14,874 nt of DNA. It comes from Campylobacteraceae bacterium. GTDB lineage: Bacteria > Campylobacterota > Campylobacteria > Campylobacterales > Sulfurovaceae. The position numbers and the translations under genes are program-made. Where the stretch lies: assembly GCA_027079365.1 (NCBI GenBank), contig JALWVW010000251.1, positions 1 to 14,874 of the forward strand. The letters are read 5' to 3'. Position 1 is the stretch's first letter, and every line of letters starts with the position of its first letter. Shown piece by piece: positions 1 through 6,798 of this stretch. Below the pieces are notes generated by a model. That model was not told the DNA's origin. It searched no databases and saw nothing but the letters and a program-made list of their open reading frames with translations.

Positions 1-833
1 AGGGCAATCCTGGGTGTGGCAAGAGTATGATCGCCAAGCGCATGAAGGACATCCTGCCTCCTCTTTATGAGGAAGAGATGCTCTCTATCGCCAAACATCA
101 GTTTCTCGATGGTGTTACACCTGACTTTAAACCCCATAGGCCTATACGCTCTCCACACCATACGGCTACCTCTGCCTCTATTTTTGGTGGCGGGTCTTCT
201 CAGGCAAGGATAGGTGAGGTGGCATTGGCACACAAGGGGATGCTGTTTTTTGATGAGTTACCCCATTTTTCCAAGCAGGTGCTGGAGGCACTTCGTGAAC
301 CATTGCAGGACAAAAAAGTGCACATAGCGCGCGTAAATGCAAAGATAGAGTACGAGGCTGATATCATGTTTGTCGCAGCACAAAACCCCTGCCCCTGTGG
401 GAACCTTCTCTCTAAGACCAAGATGTGTCGCTGTTCTGAGGCAGAGATCAAACGATACCGTAACAAACTGAGTGACCCTTTTTTGGATCGTATAGATCTT
501 TTTGTGGTGATGCAGGAGGTGAGCAGCGATGATAGAGGAGATATAAGCTCTGCCCAAATGCACCAGGCAGTACTTGAGGCGTTTGTCATGCAGAAAAAAA
601 GAGGGCAGGAAAGACTTAATGGCAAGCTGGCAGAGGATGAGATCGAGAGGTATTGCAACATGAGTCAGGAAGCGTTCTCTATCCTGGACAGTGCTGTAGG
701 AAAATTTGGTTTGACGCATCGCAGCATCGCAAGCATCAAGAAGGTGGCTCGTACGATTGCGGACCTCGGTAAGCATAAACAGATAGAGAGGTCAGATATC
801 CTAGAAGCACTAAGCTACAGAAAAAGAAAATAA
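1..833 (+). CDS. comM: ComM/YifB-family AAA+ ATPase (Mg-chelatase-like), 5' truncated
   Basis: The reading frame is open from the left edge, so the 5' part of the gene lies outside. The window begins inside the Walker A loop (GNPGCGKS from base 3). The visible 276 residues hold the rest of the ATPase: the RSPHHTATSAS stretch, Walker B (GMLFFDELPHF, bases 237-269), sensor/Zn-like region NPCPCG and MCRC (four cysteines, about bases 384-434), the arginine segment SDPFLDRIDLF, and a helical C-terminal Mg-chelatase domain ending in basic residues. This matches ComM/YifB proteins, hexameric ATPases shown in naturally competent bacteria to promote branch migration of incoming DNA during transformation. 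The family also occurs in bacteria not known to be competent, so the role here is by homology only. The ATG at 27 is an internal methionine, not the start. No terminator hairpin follows, only a run of T after the stop. Confidence 0.93.
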   Translation, partial: GNPGCGKSMIAKRMKDILPPLYEEEMLSIAKHQFLDGVTPDFKPHRPIRSPHHTATSASIFGGGSSQARIGEVALAHKGMLFFDELPHFSKQVLEALREPLQDKKVHIARVNAKIEYEADIMFVAAQNPCPCGNLLSKTKMCRCSEAEIKRYRNKLSDPFLDRIDLFVVMQEVSSDDRGDISSAQMHQAVLEAFVMQKKRGQERLNGKLAEDEIERYCNMSQEAFSILDSAVGKFGLTHRSIASIKKVARTIADLGKHKQIERSDILEALSYRKRK

Positions 834-849
834 GTTTTTTTGATAGACT

Positions 850-880
850 TTGCAAAAGTAAACGATTATTTTGATATGAT
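850..880 (+). promoter_or_regulatory. Candidate sigma-70 promoter for the LysR regulator gene
   Basis: A TATGAT -10 box (875-880) lies 30 bases before the regulator's ATG, with TTGCAA (850-855) 19 bases upstream as a weak -35 box. The interval between comM and the regulator (834-909) is AT-rich and has no other obvious box. The spacer is longer than the ideal 17 bases, so only the -10 is reasonably supported. Read-through from comM is also possible because no terminator is seen. Confidence 0.4.
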
Positions 881-909
881 GACACTTATTTATTTTTTTG
901 GAGCTATCA

Positions 910-1836
910 ATGAGATTATCGCTAAGACAGATGGAAATATTTTTAAATGTGGTGAAGATGGGACATTTGACCCATGTAGCCAAAAGTATGGAGCTGAGCC
1001 AGTCTGCTATTTCTATGTCTATCAAAGAGCTGGAGAACATACTGGGCAGACCCCTGTTTGACCGTATCAACAAAAAACTCATCCTGAATGAAGTAGGAAG
1101 AAATTTTCACGACACAATAGAGCCGATCTACAAGCGGATGGAAGATGTGGAGTATGAGTTTCAGAATACAGAAGACAAAGGTACGGTCAGAATCGGTGCC
1201 AGTACGACCATTGTGGATTACCTGATGCCCCCTATCGTCTGCCGCTATATGAGTGACTATCCGGATGTCAAGATACAGCTAAAGGAAGGGAATACCAGAA
1301 AAATAGCCTCCATGGTCAAGGAGGGCGAGTTGGATATGGCGTTTGTCGAAGCACTGGAAAAAGACAGCGATATCATCTCTGAGAGGATTGGCTTCGATGA
1401 GTTGATTGTCGTCACTGCCAATGCAGAGTATGCAGAGAGAGAATTTGACCTCAAAGAGCTTTCTCAAGAGAGATGGGTACTTAGAGAAGAGGGAAGTAGT
1501 GCAAGAGAGACATTTCTGGAGTATATTAAGGAGAGAGATTTCTGTCTGAATATTTTCCTGGAGCTTGGGCATACAGAATCTATCAAAAGTATACTTCAGA
1601 GTGGCAAGTCATTTACCTGTCTTTCTGCGCTTGCAGCACAGAGTGAAATAGAGGAGGGTAAGCTCTTCAGAGTTAACATCAAAGAGTTTAACTGCACAAG
1701 AAGTTTCTACGCACTCTACCACAAAGATAAATACCGCAGTGACCTGTTTGATAAGTTTTTGACATTTTCCAAGGATGTGATAGGGGAAGCGATGGCCTGT
1801 GATATTTGCAATGTCAGCCAAAATGTCAGCCAATAG
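910..1836 (+). CDS. LysR-type transcriptional regulator
   Basis: This is a 308-residue protein of normal LysR length. Residues 1-60 form the winged helix-turn-helix (MRLSLRQMEIFLNVVKMGHL, then HVAKSMELSQSAISMSIKEL and LGRPLFDR). From about residue 90 follows the periplasmic-binding-protein-like effector domain (GTVRIGASTTI..., PDVKIQLKEG, ELDMAFVEAL). ATG 910 is preferred over TTG 898 because GGAG (900-903) sits six bases before it and the protein then begins at the usual point just ahead of the HTH. LysR proteins bind DNA as tetramers and respond to a small molecule; the ligand cannot be read from sequence. The gene is co-directional with, and overlaps, the downstream transporter gene, unlike the usual divergent layout, so the transporter is the likely co-regulated partner. 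The C-terminus ends in a duplicated NVSQ encoded by a 12-base tandem repeat. Confidence 0.93.
   Translation: MRLSLRQMEIFLNVVKMGHLTHVAKSMELSQSAISMSIKELENILGRPLFDRINKKLILNEVGRNFHDTIEPIYKRMEDVEYEFQNTEDKGTVRIGASTTIVDYLMPPIVCRYMSDYPDVKIQLKEGNTRKIASMVKEGELDMAFVEALEKDSDIISERIGFDELIVVTANAEYAEREFDLKELSQERWVLREEGSSARETFLEYIKERDFCLNIFLELGHTESIKSILQSGKSFTCLSALAAQSEIEEGKLFRVNIKEFNCTRSFYALYHKDKYRSDLFDKFLTFSKDVIGEAMACDICNVSQNVSQ
1811..1834 (+). repeat. 12-base tandem repeat at the regulator/transporter overlap
   Basis: ATGTCAGCCAAA (1811-1822) is followed immediately by ATGTCAGCCAAT (1823-1834), 11 of 12 bases identical. In the regulator frame it encodes NVSQNVSQ before the stop; in the transporter frame it encodes MSAKMSAN, so each copy carries an in-frame ATG. 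The duplication therefore doubles both the regulator tail and the candidate transporter start codon. Confidence 0.8.
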
Positions 1837-2740
1837 GTATATTACTGTCCTTGCCTTGATTGGGGCAATGCTTTTGTGGGCGAGTTCGTTTATCGCACTG
1901 AAGTATGCATTTTTGCACTACGACCCCATGGTGGTTATCTTCGCACGAATGGCAATCGCACTCCTGTTTGTGTTGCTGTTTTTTTCCAAAGTGTTTCGTT
2001 CTTTGGATATTCGCAAGGAGGATCTGAAGTACCTCTCTCTTATGGCATTGTTTGAGCCCTGCCTTTATTTTATCTTTGAGGCGGAAGCGCTGGTCAATAC
2101 TACGGCCTCTCAGGCAGGTATGATCACCGCTCTGTTGCCGGTGATGGTGGCACTGGGTGCTTGGTTGTGGATTGGTGAGAAGATCAGTACCAGAATCGTT
2201 GCAGGGGGTATTCTGGCATTTGTAGGTGCTGTATGGCTAAGTCTAGGAGGAGAAGCAAGTAGCTATGCTCCTCATCCTCTCTATGGCAACATGATGGAGT
2301 TCTTGGCCATGGTGATGGCAGTGGGCTATACTTTGACACTGAAGCACCTCAGCAAGCGTTTTAAGCCCCTTTTTCTCACAGCGTTCCAAGCGCTGGTAGG
2401 ATCACTCTTTTTTCTACCTTTTTTGCTTCTTCCTTCTACTTCTCTTCCTGTCACCTTTCCCACACTGCCTTCTGTAGCAGTACTCTATCTCGGTATCGGG
2501 GTCTCTTTTGGTGCGTATGGGCTCTACAACTATGGTGTGAGCAATATCCTTGCCTCAGAAGCCTCTTTGTATATTAACCTGATCCCAGTATTTGCTGTGA
2601 TACTGGCTTACTTCTTATTGGATGAGCAACTGGGTTGGGATGAGATTATCGGAGGTATGGTGATTCTGCTGGGGGTCTATATCGCGCAGTCCAAAGCTGC
2701 TGTAGCTGTAGTAGACCTGGAAACGCCTAAAGGCGTATAG
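1811..2740 (+). CDS. EamA/DMT-superfamily membrane transporter
   Basis: From ATG 1811 this gives a 309-residue, very hydrophobic protein with about ten membrane segments, arranged as two EamA repeats, as in drug/metabolite transporters. Typical features are the LLWASSFIALKYA segment in the first helix, the EPCLYFIFEAEAL / TTASQAGMI / LLPVMVALGAWLW run at the end of repeat one, and a matching ASEASLYINLIPVFAVILAYFLL segment near the end of repeat two. The substrate is unknown; family members export amino acids, drugs or metabolites. The start is ambiguous: ATG 1811, ATG 1823 (second repeat copy) and GTG 1799 are all in frame and none has a strong ribosome site, so translation is probably coupled to the overlapping LysR gene, with which it overlaps by 26 bases. 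The 3' end overlaps mobA by 14 bases in convergent orientation. Confidence 0.9.
   Translation: MSAKMSANRYITVLALIGAMLLWASSFIALKYAFLHYDPMVVIFARMAIALLFVLLFFSKVFRSLDIRKEDLKYLSLMALFEPCLYFIFEAEALVNTTASQAGMITALLPVMVALGAWLWIGEKISTRIVAGGILAFVGAVWLSLGGEASSYAPHPLYGNMMEFLAMVMAVGYTLTLKHLSKRFKPLFLTAFQALVGSLFFLPFLLLPSTSLPVTFPTLPSVAVLYLGIGVSFGAYGLYNYGVSNILASEASLYINLIPVFAVILAYFLLDEQLGWDEIIGGMVILLGVYIAQSKAAVAVVDLETPKGV
2723..2736. other. Small inverted repeat at convergent stop ends
   Basis: ACGCC-TAAA-GGCGT forms a five-base-pair stem with a four-base loop exactly where the transporter and mobA genes overlap tail to tail; the mobA stop codon starts in the stem/loop. There is no T tract on either side, so it is at best a weak bidirectional termination or stalling element. 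Confidence 0.25.
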
Positions 2741-3299
2741 CCTGATACTCTTGAGGGGTATTCACATTGGCAAAATGGCCACTGTCTGTAAAAGAGAGTT
2801 GTTTGGTCTGTACACGATTAAGCAGGGCGCCCATTTTGTGTATATTCTGTCTCAAAAGTGCCTGTATCTGAGGAAGTATCGTACTGCGATAGATGCCAAA
2901 AAGTGGCTCTGCTCCTCTGGGGCTCTGCGCGATGAGAATATCAGGCTGTGACTGCTGATAGTAGTAGGTTCGCATCTTTTCTATATCAGAAGCCCCTATC
3001 AGGGGCATATCGACACTGAGGATCAGTGCCGCTTCCGTGTCCAGTGTTTCAAAGAGTGAAGCGAGTGCCACCATGGGAGAACTTTCCGGATAGCGATCCA
3101 ACAGAACTGGTGCGTCAAAATCAAATTTGTCTGTTTTGGCACTGAGGTAGACACTCTGAAAAAGTGGCTGGAGTTTTTTGTACTGAAATGCAGCCATAGA
3201 GCTACTGTCCCCAAAAGGAAGTAGTGCTTTGTCCTGACCCATACGGCTGCTTTTGCCGCCAGCGAATATCACAGCAGTCTGAAGTGGGTTGTTATGCAT
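2727..3299 (-). CDS. mobA: Molybdenum cofactor guanylyltransferase MobA
   Basis: This is a 190-residue protein, the normal length for MobA. It has the nucleotidyltransferase signature AVIFAGGKSSRMGQDKALL (residues 9-27, GTP binding), a metal-binding aspartate in LSVDMPL (D97), EPLFGIY (131-137) and the C-terminal NVNTPQEY typical of MobA. MobA joins GMP to molybdopterin to make the guanine dinucleotide cofactor used by DMSO-reductase-family enzymes such as periplasmic nitrate reductase and formate dehydrogenase; it is cytoplasmic. The open frame extends 39 codons further upstream, but that part lies inside the MFS gene in another frame and precedes the family N-terminus, so ATG 3299 is chosen. 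The start overlaps the MFS stop by eight bases (ATGCATAA), implying coupled translation as the last gene of the gspF-RDD-MFS-mobA unit. The usual GP loop before the second motif reads SSPMVAL here. Confidence 0.93.
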   Translation of the reverse strand: MHNNPLQTAVIFAGGKSSRMGQDKALLPFGDSSSMAAFQYKKLQPLFQSVYLSAKTDKFDFDAPVLLDRYPESSPMVALASLFETLDTEAALILSVDMPLIGASDIEKMRTYYYQQSQPDILIAQSPRGAEPLFGIYRSTILPQIQALLRQNIHKMGALLNRVQTKQLSFTDSGHFANVNTPQEYQAIRL

Positions 3300-4440
3300 G
3301 AGGCAGATACTCTTTTCGTTTTTGGTGCAGAAGTAGTGCGAGTAGAGAGAGTATTGCCATGGCTGTCTCGAAGCCAAACAGCAGCGCACTGTGCTGATCA
3401 TAGATCTTTCCTGCAATTAATGCACCGACAGAGCCTCCCAGTCCAAAGGTAAGTCCTAGCAGAAATTGCTGTGCCAGCTTTTTCTGTGTGTAGAGATTGT
3501 AGACATAGGAGATCACCGCAGTGTAGTAGAGAGCAAAACTAAAGGCATGGAGAGACTGTGAGAGGTAGGCGATAGGCAGGGAGTCGGGAAAAAAATAGAG
3601 TAGTGCCCAGCGAAGAATAGCTGTGGTGATAGAAAATTTGAGTAGATTCAGGAGATTTCTTTTCAGTAGAGGACCTTGATAATAGAAGAGGGCAATTTCA
3701 CAGAGTACACCAAAGCTCCAGAGGTAACCCGCTGTCTGCATGGAAAGACCATGGGCTGTTTCGTAAATTGTGAAGAAATTATAAAAGCCTCCGAAACTGA
3801 CCTGAAGCAAAAAAGCACTAAGCCAAAATGCCCAGTATCTTGCCAGAGAAAAATCCCGATTGGTCTCCTGAATGCTCTGTTCAGGTGCATCCTCTTGGTC
3901 GTAGCGTACGATAAAAAATCCTGCAAGCAGTGTGGCAAATGCTGCAGCACAGAGATAAGCTATGCCCTCTTGGGGTGTTTTTAGCAGCCCTCCTAAAGAG
4001 AGAGCCACCGTGATAAACCCTAGCGATCCCCAGAGGCGCACCCTGCCGTAGCGTTCCTTGGAGATCACCTGCAGGGCAAGGGTCTCCACGAAGGGAAGTA
4101 TGGCACCGGCACTTGCCCCAAAAAACAGGTTGGCACCGAGATAGACCCAGAAGGTATCGACAGTCACAAAAAAGAGCATGCTTGAAAAGAATCCAACAAA
4201 GAGAGAGACTCTATAGACGCGGTGTGTCAGGTGGATCACATGGCGGAAAAGAAAAGGCAGCAAAAAACGCATAAAAGGCCCCGAAGCATAGATGAGACCT
4301 ACCTCGGTAGCACTAAAGCCACTCCCTACCAGAAGCTTGGGTAAAAAGATAATATAGATACCCACCAGCGCAAAATAAAAAAAATAGAATGCAGCAAAGA
4401 GAGGGGCAGGAGGCAGCTTTCCGGAGTATGTGTGGATCAT
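3292..4440 (-). CDS. MFS transporter of the PPP/nucleoside:H+ symporter-like type
   Basis: This is a 382-residue, about 12-helix inner-membrane protein. The YGRVRLWGSLGFI stretch (residues 131-143), with the preceding GAILPFVETLAL helix, is characteristic of the MFS_1-like group that includes the 3-phenylpropionate transporter HcaT and NupG-like nucleoside symporters. The substrate cannot be deduced. The gene starts at ATG 4440 in a four-base ATGA overlap with the stop of the upstream RDD gene, and its own stop overlaps the mobA start by eight bases, so it is translated as part of one leftward message. The C-terminus ends in a short basic cytoplasmic tail (HQKRKEYLPHA). Nothing links it to secretion apart from position. 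Confidence 0.9.
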   Translation of the reverse strand: MIHTYSGKLPPAPLFAAFYFFYFALVGIYIIFLPKLLVGSGFSATEVGLIYASGPFMRFLLPFLFRHVIHLTHRVYRVSLFVGFFSSMLFFVTVDTFWVYLGANLFFGASAGAILPFVETLALQVISKERYGRVRLWGSLGFITVALSLGGLLKTPQEGIAYLCAAAFATLLAGFFIVRYDQEDAPEQSIQETNRDFSLARYWAFWLSAFLLQVSFGGFYNFFTIYETAHGLSMQTAGYLWSFGVLCEIALFYYQGPLLKRNLLNLLKFSITTAILRWALLYFFPDSLPIAYLSQSLHAFSFALYYTAVISYVYNLYTQKKLAQQFLLGLTFGLGGSVGALIAGKIYDQHSALLFGFETAMAILSLLALLLHQKRKEYLPHA

Positions 4441-4958
4441 GGGGTCTTGGCGTGTGCGGCGGGTGTTTTTTCGGGAAGCTGTTCGAGGGTAGTGCTGGAG
4501 AGCAGTTCGTGGAGTGTACGATGGTCTTTGCGGATGAACATCGTAAGCCAGCCAAAGGTGACCAACGAGAGCAGGGTAAGCATCTGGCGATAGAGTATGA
4601 CGCCTGTCGCCGGCTTGGTGCCTGTCTTGAGGTCGACCAGGGCAAGATTATAGGCACGCATACCTGGCGTCTGCCCCTCCTTGCTACGGCTCATAAAGAG
4701 TATCTGTATGATGATCAGTGGGATCAGAATATAGATCCAGCCCAAAAGCTTATGCTGGCTGAAGCCCTCTCTGCCACCAAATACCAGATAAAAGACAATA
4801 TACATCAAAGGCATCACCAGCATAAAACTGTCGGTAATCGCTGCCTTGAGACGAGACCCCAAGCGGGCACGGAGGCGTCTTGTTTTTCTCTCCTTGTTTT
4901 TGTCCGCAAGGGGGATCACTCTTCCCTGTTTGATATCTCTAAATCGCTGTTTTGCCAT
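4437..4958 (-). CDS. RDD-family membrane protein
   Basis: This 173-residue protein has a basic N-terminal 35 residues followed by three predicted membrane segments (about 42-60, 71-89, 122-142). The RDD signature is clear: SRLKAAITDSF (35-45) with the Arg and Asp, GQTPGMRAYNL (95-105) in the connecting loop, and RKDHRTLHELLS (143-154) after the last helix. The molecular function of most RDD proteins is not known; some have been linked to ion or osmolyte transport. The ribosome site TAGGAG (reverse complement of 4965-4970) includes the TAG stop codon of gspF, leaving seven bases to ATG 4958, so its translation follows gspF closely. It is likely an accessory envelope protein co-expressed with the secretion platform; that is inference from position. 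Confidence 0.88.
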   Translation of the reverse strand: MAKQRFRDIKQGRVIPLADKNKERKTRRLRARLGSRLKAAITDSFMLVMPLMYIVFYLVFGGREGFSQHKLLGWIYILIPLIIIQILFMSRSKEGQTPGMRAYNLALVDLKTGTKPATGVILYRQMLTLLSLVTFGWLTMFIRKDHRTLHELLSSTTLEQLPEKTPAAHAKTP

Positions 4959-4967
4959 GGCCTACTC

Positions 4968-6179
4968 CTAGAAATTAGCACTCATGCTGAAAATAGGCAG
5001 AAGCATGGCCACTACAATGACACCTACCACCAGACCGATAAAGAGCATCATAAAAGGCTCCATAAGACTCAGGAGAAGCTTGAGTTTATCTTCGTTCTCT
5101 TCACTGTAAAGTGTAGAGAGGTTTGAGAGGATTGATGCGACTTCACTGGACTCCTCTCCCAGAGCCAAAGATTGCAAGAAGTTTCTTTTGGGTTTAAAGC
5201 CCTTGATAAGATACAGGGCGTTGGAGAGCTTGTTTCCTTCTAGTACCTTTTCAGAAGCCTGGCGAAAAGTCAGTTTCATGGCCTCATTGCCAAAGGTGGT
5301 ACTGGCAAGTTGTACCGACTGTGCATAAGAGACACCCGAATCGAGCATCAGTGCCAGAATATAGCTGAACCTTCCCAATTCATGGTTTTGTATCAGTGTT
5401 CCAAAAAGAGGAAGCCTTAGAAGTATATTGTCTACTGCTAGCTTGAAGGCCTCATTCTTGCTGTAGGCAAATTTGAAAAAGAGTGTCAGAAAGATGAATC
5501 CTAGCAGGAGTGCTACATAATGTGCTGTGAGAAAATCGCTGATTCCCAGTACAAACTGTGTGATTGCGGGGAGTTCCTGTCCTGTATCCTGAAAGATGCC
5601 AATAATTTTTGGCACAACGAAGCTGATGAGAAATCCAGACATGCCTATGGCAACAATAAAGATAAAGATAGGGTATGCCATCGCATTGCTGACCTGCTTT
5701 CTGATCTTGTTCTGTGCGGAGAAAAAGGTACTCATGTTGGTCAATACTTCTACCATCTTTCCGCTTTGGCCTGCCACCTTGAGGCTCTGGAGGAAAAAGT
5801 CAGGAAGTGCATAGATCTTCTGGGAATTGAGTGCAACAAAGAGTGATTTTCCCTCTTCGATCATCGTGCGGGTAACAGAGAGGAAGGAGACATACTTCTT
5901 TTCTTCCTGGTGCTGGTTTTCCATCAGTTTGAGTGCTGTGAGGATCGTCATACCGGAGTTAAGGTAGCTGGAGAGTTCTTTGGAAAAACTACTCAGCAGT
6001 GTGCCTGGCATGGTGCGCTTGGAGAAAGCCTCCAGAGAGAGCTGTTTGGTCTCTTCCAGTGTTTTATAGTATATTTTCTGTGTACGGAGTTTCTGTTTTG
6101 CCTCTTCAATACTGTTGGCGGTCAGGGTGCCTTTGACAGATTTTCCGTTTGGGCCTAAGCCCTTATATTTATATAGCAT
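4968..6179 (-). CDS. gspF: Type II secretion inner-membrane platform protein GspF
   Basis: This 403-residue protein has the normal length and duplicated layout of GspF/PilC proteins. It has a small N-terminal domain (LYKYKGLGPNGKSVKG, then SIEEAKQKLR), a first cytoplasmic T2SSF domain ending in LKVAGQSGKMVEVL, a membrane segment in YPIFIFIVAIGMSGFLIS, and a VVPKI...FQDTGQELP loop. A second membrane segment and second T2SSF domain (LALGEESSEVASIL) follow, then the terminal LMEPFMMLFIGLVVGVIV helix. GspF anchors the GspE ATPase and is thought to support pseudopilus assembly. ATG 6179 gives the standard family N-terminus; an in-frame ATG at 6236 would add 19 atypical residues upstream of the proposed promoter start. 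AAGGAAG lies 12-13 bases before the ATG, a slightly long spacing. It heads the leftward unit and is separated from the other gsp genes by the exosortase-like gene. Confidence 0.95.
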   Translation of the reverse strand: MLYKYKGLGPNGKSVKGTLTANSIEEAKQKLRTQKIYYKTLEETKQLSLEAFSKRTMPGTLLSSFSKELSSYLNSGMTILTALKLMENQHQEEKKYVSFLSVTRTMIEEGKSLFVALNSQKIYALPDFFLQSLKVAGQSGKMVEVLTNMSTFFSAQNKIRKQVSNAMAYPIFIFIVAIGMSGFLISFVVPKIIGIFQDTGQELPAITQFVLGISDFLTAHYVALLLGFIFLTLFFKFAYSKNEAFKLAVDNILLRLPLFGTLIQNHELGRFSYILALMLDSGVSYAQSVQLASTTFGNEAMKLTFRQASEKVLEGNKLSNALYLIKGFKPKRNFLQSLALGEESSEVASILSNLSTLYSEENEDKLKLLLSLMEPFMMLFIGLVVGVIVVAMLLPIFSMSANF

Positions 6180-6210
6180 TATAAAGCAATACTTCCTTGA
6201 TAATTTGTTG

Positions 6211-6239
6211 TTGTGTATTATACCTGAGAAATGCATAAT
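6211..6239 (+). promoter_or_regulatory. Candidate promoter of the exosortase-like gene
   Basis: TTGTGT (6211-6216) and CATAAT (6234-6239) are separated by exactly 17 bases and point towards the exosortase-like gene. Both boxes depart from consensus. Predicted initiation near 6246 would leave a 50-base leader to ATG 6299 that lacks a clear ribosome site. Confidence 0.3.
6217..6222 (-). promoter_or_regulatory. -10 box of the gspF-RDD-MFS-mobA unit
   Basis: A perfect TATAAT on the minus strand (plus-strand ATTATA, 6217-6222) predicts a start near 6210 and a leader of about 30 bases containing AAGGAAG before gspF. No consensus -35 box stands 17 bases upstream, which is common in Campylobacterota. 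The box lies inside the 16-18 base spacer of the candidate plus-strand promoter of the exosortase gene, so the two promoters would compete. Confidence 0.55.
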
Positions 6240-6298
6240 AGAGGATATGGCGGGGTTTCTTTTGGTATTTGGTAATGAAACTATGCTACCATACAGCC

Positions 6299-6772
6299 AT
6301 GAAACAATTTAGCTATCGATATGTGGCATTGCTGCCTCTGCTGTTTGCACTGTTTTACTGGGGGCTCTCCCCTATAGCAGAATTTATCAACCATTACCAG
6401 ACGCAATTGACACTCTATTTTTTGGAGTGGGGACTCAAAGAGGGGCAACTGCAGGGGATAGATATCATGGTCAATCCACACTACAAGATCATTATTACCA
6501 AAGCCTGTAACGGGATGATACCGATATTGGTACTTTTTGCTGCTATTCTAGCCTACCCTGTAGAGTGGACACATAAAGTCTGGTGGATGTTTGCGGGCTA
6601 TCTAGTAATTACGGGGATGAACATTGTCAGGCTCTTGATGGTGGCACATTTTGTCAAAAAGCAGCCGGATTTTCCTCTCTACCATGACCTTTTTGGCAAT
6701 CTGCTGTTAATGCTGACGGGACTGCTGCTCTTTTATCTTTTTTTGAGGGGCACAAGGGTTTATGTACGATGA
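6299..6772 (+). CDS. Small exosortase/archaeosortase-family transpeptidase
   Basis: This is a 157-residue membrane protein with about four to five hydrophobic segments. It contains the three catalytic landmarks of exosortases/archaeosortases in order and correct spacing: Cys70 in TKACNGMIPILVLFAAI, Arg111 in GMNIVRLLMVAHF, and His129 in PLYHDLFGN. Members cleave C-terminally anchored proteins bearing a short motif, a membrane helix and a basic tail, and transfer them to another acceptor. It is near the minimal size for the family, comparable to short classes such as XrtF or XrtH, but the class cannot be fixed by eye. ATG 6299 is preferred because the protein then starts just before the first helix; TTG 6269 and ATG 6275 are alternatives and none has a good ribosome site. 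It sits divergent from gspF and convergent with a pseudopilin gene, its stop directly abutting that gene's stop. No protein complete in the window ends in a recognisable sorting signal. Confidence 0.85.
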   Translation: MKQFSYRYVALLPLLFALFYWGLSPIAEFINHYQTQLTLYFLEWGLKEGQLQGIDIMVNPHYKIIITKACNGMIPILVLFAAILAYPVEWTHKVWWMFAGYLVITGMNIVRLLMVAHFVKKQPDFPLYHDLFGNLLLMLTGLLLFYLFLRGTRVYVR

Positions 6773-6798
6773 TTATCGCTTAAGTCGATAAAACCTTG
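6753..6798. other. Inverted repeat across the convergent stop codons
   Basis: CAAGGGTTTAT (6753-6763) and ATAAAACCTTG (6788-6798) pair at 10 of 11 positions around a 24-base loop that contains both stop codons and a small CGAT-GATT-ATCG stem (6767-6778). It could act as a weak bidirectional terminator for the exosortase-like and pseudopilin genes, but it is not GC-rich and lacks a T tract, so this is tentative. Confidence 0.3.

Noticed and set aside
258..776. Minus-strand open frame of 172 codons opposite comM
   Set aside because: It is antisense to a well-supported AAA+ gene and has no family features.
821..850. T run after the comM stop as an intrinsic terminator
   Set aside because: No GC-rich stem precedes the T run, so it does not meet the usual form.
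3300..3416. N-terminal 39-codon extension of mobA
   Set aside because: It overlaps the MFS gene and precedes the conserved MobA N-terminus; ATG 3299 with the eight-base overlap is the better start.
4389..5126. Plus-strand open frame of 245 codons opposite gspF and the RDD gene
   Set aside because: It lies antisense to two clear genes, has no ribosome site or recognisable domain, and its composition (many His, Gln, Cys) is that of an antisense shadow.
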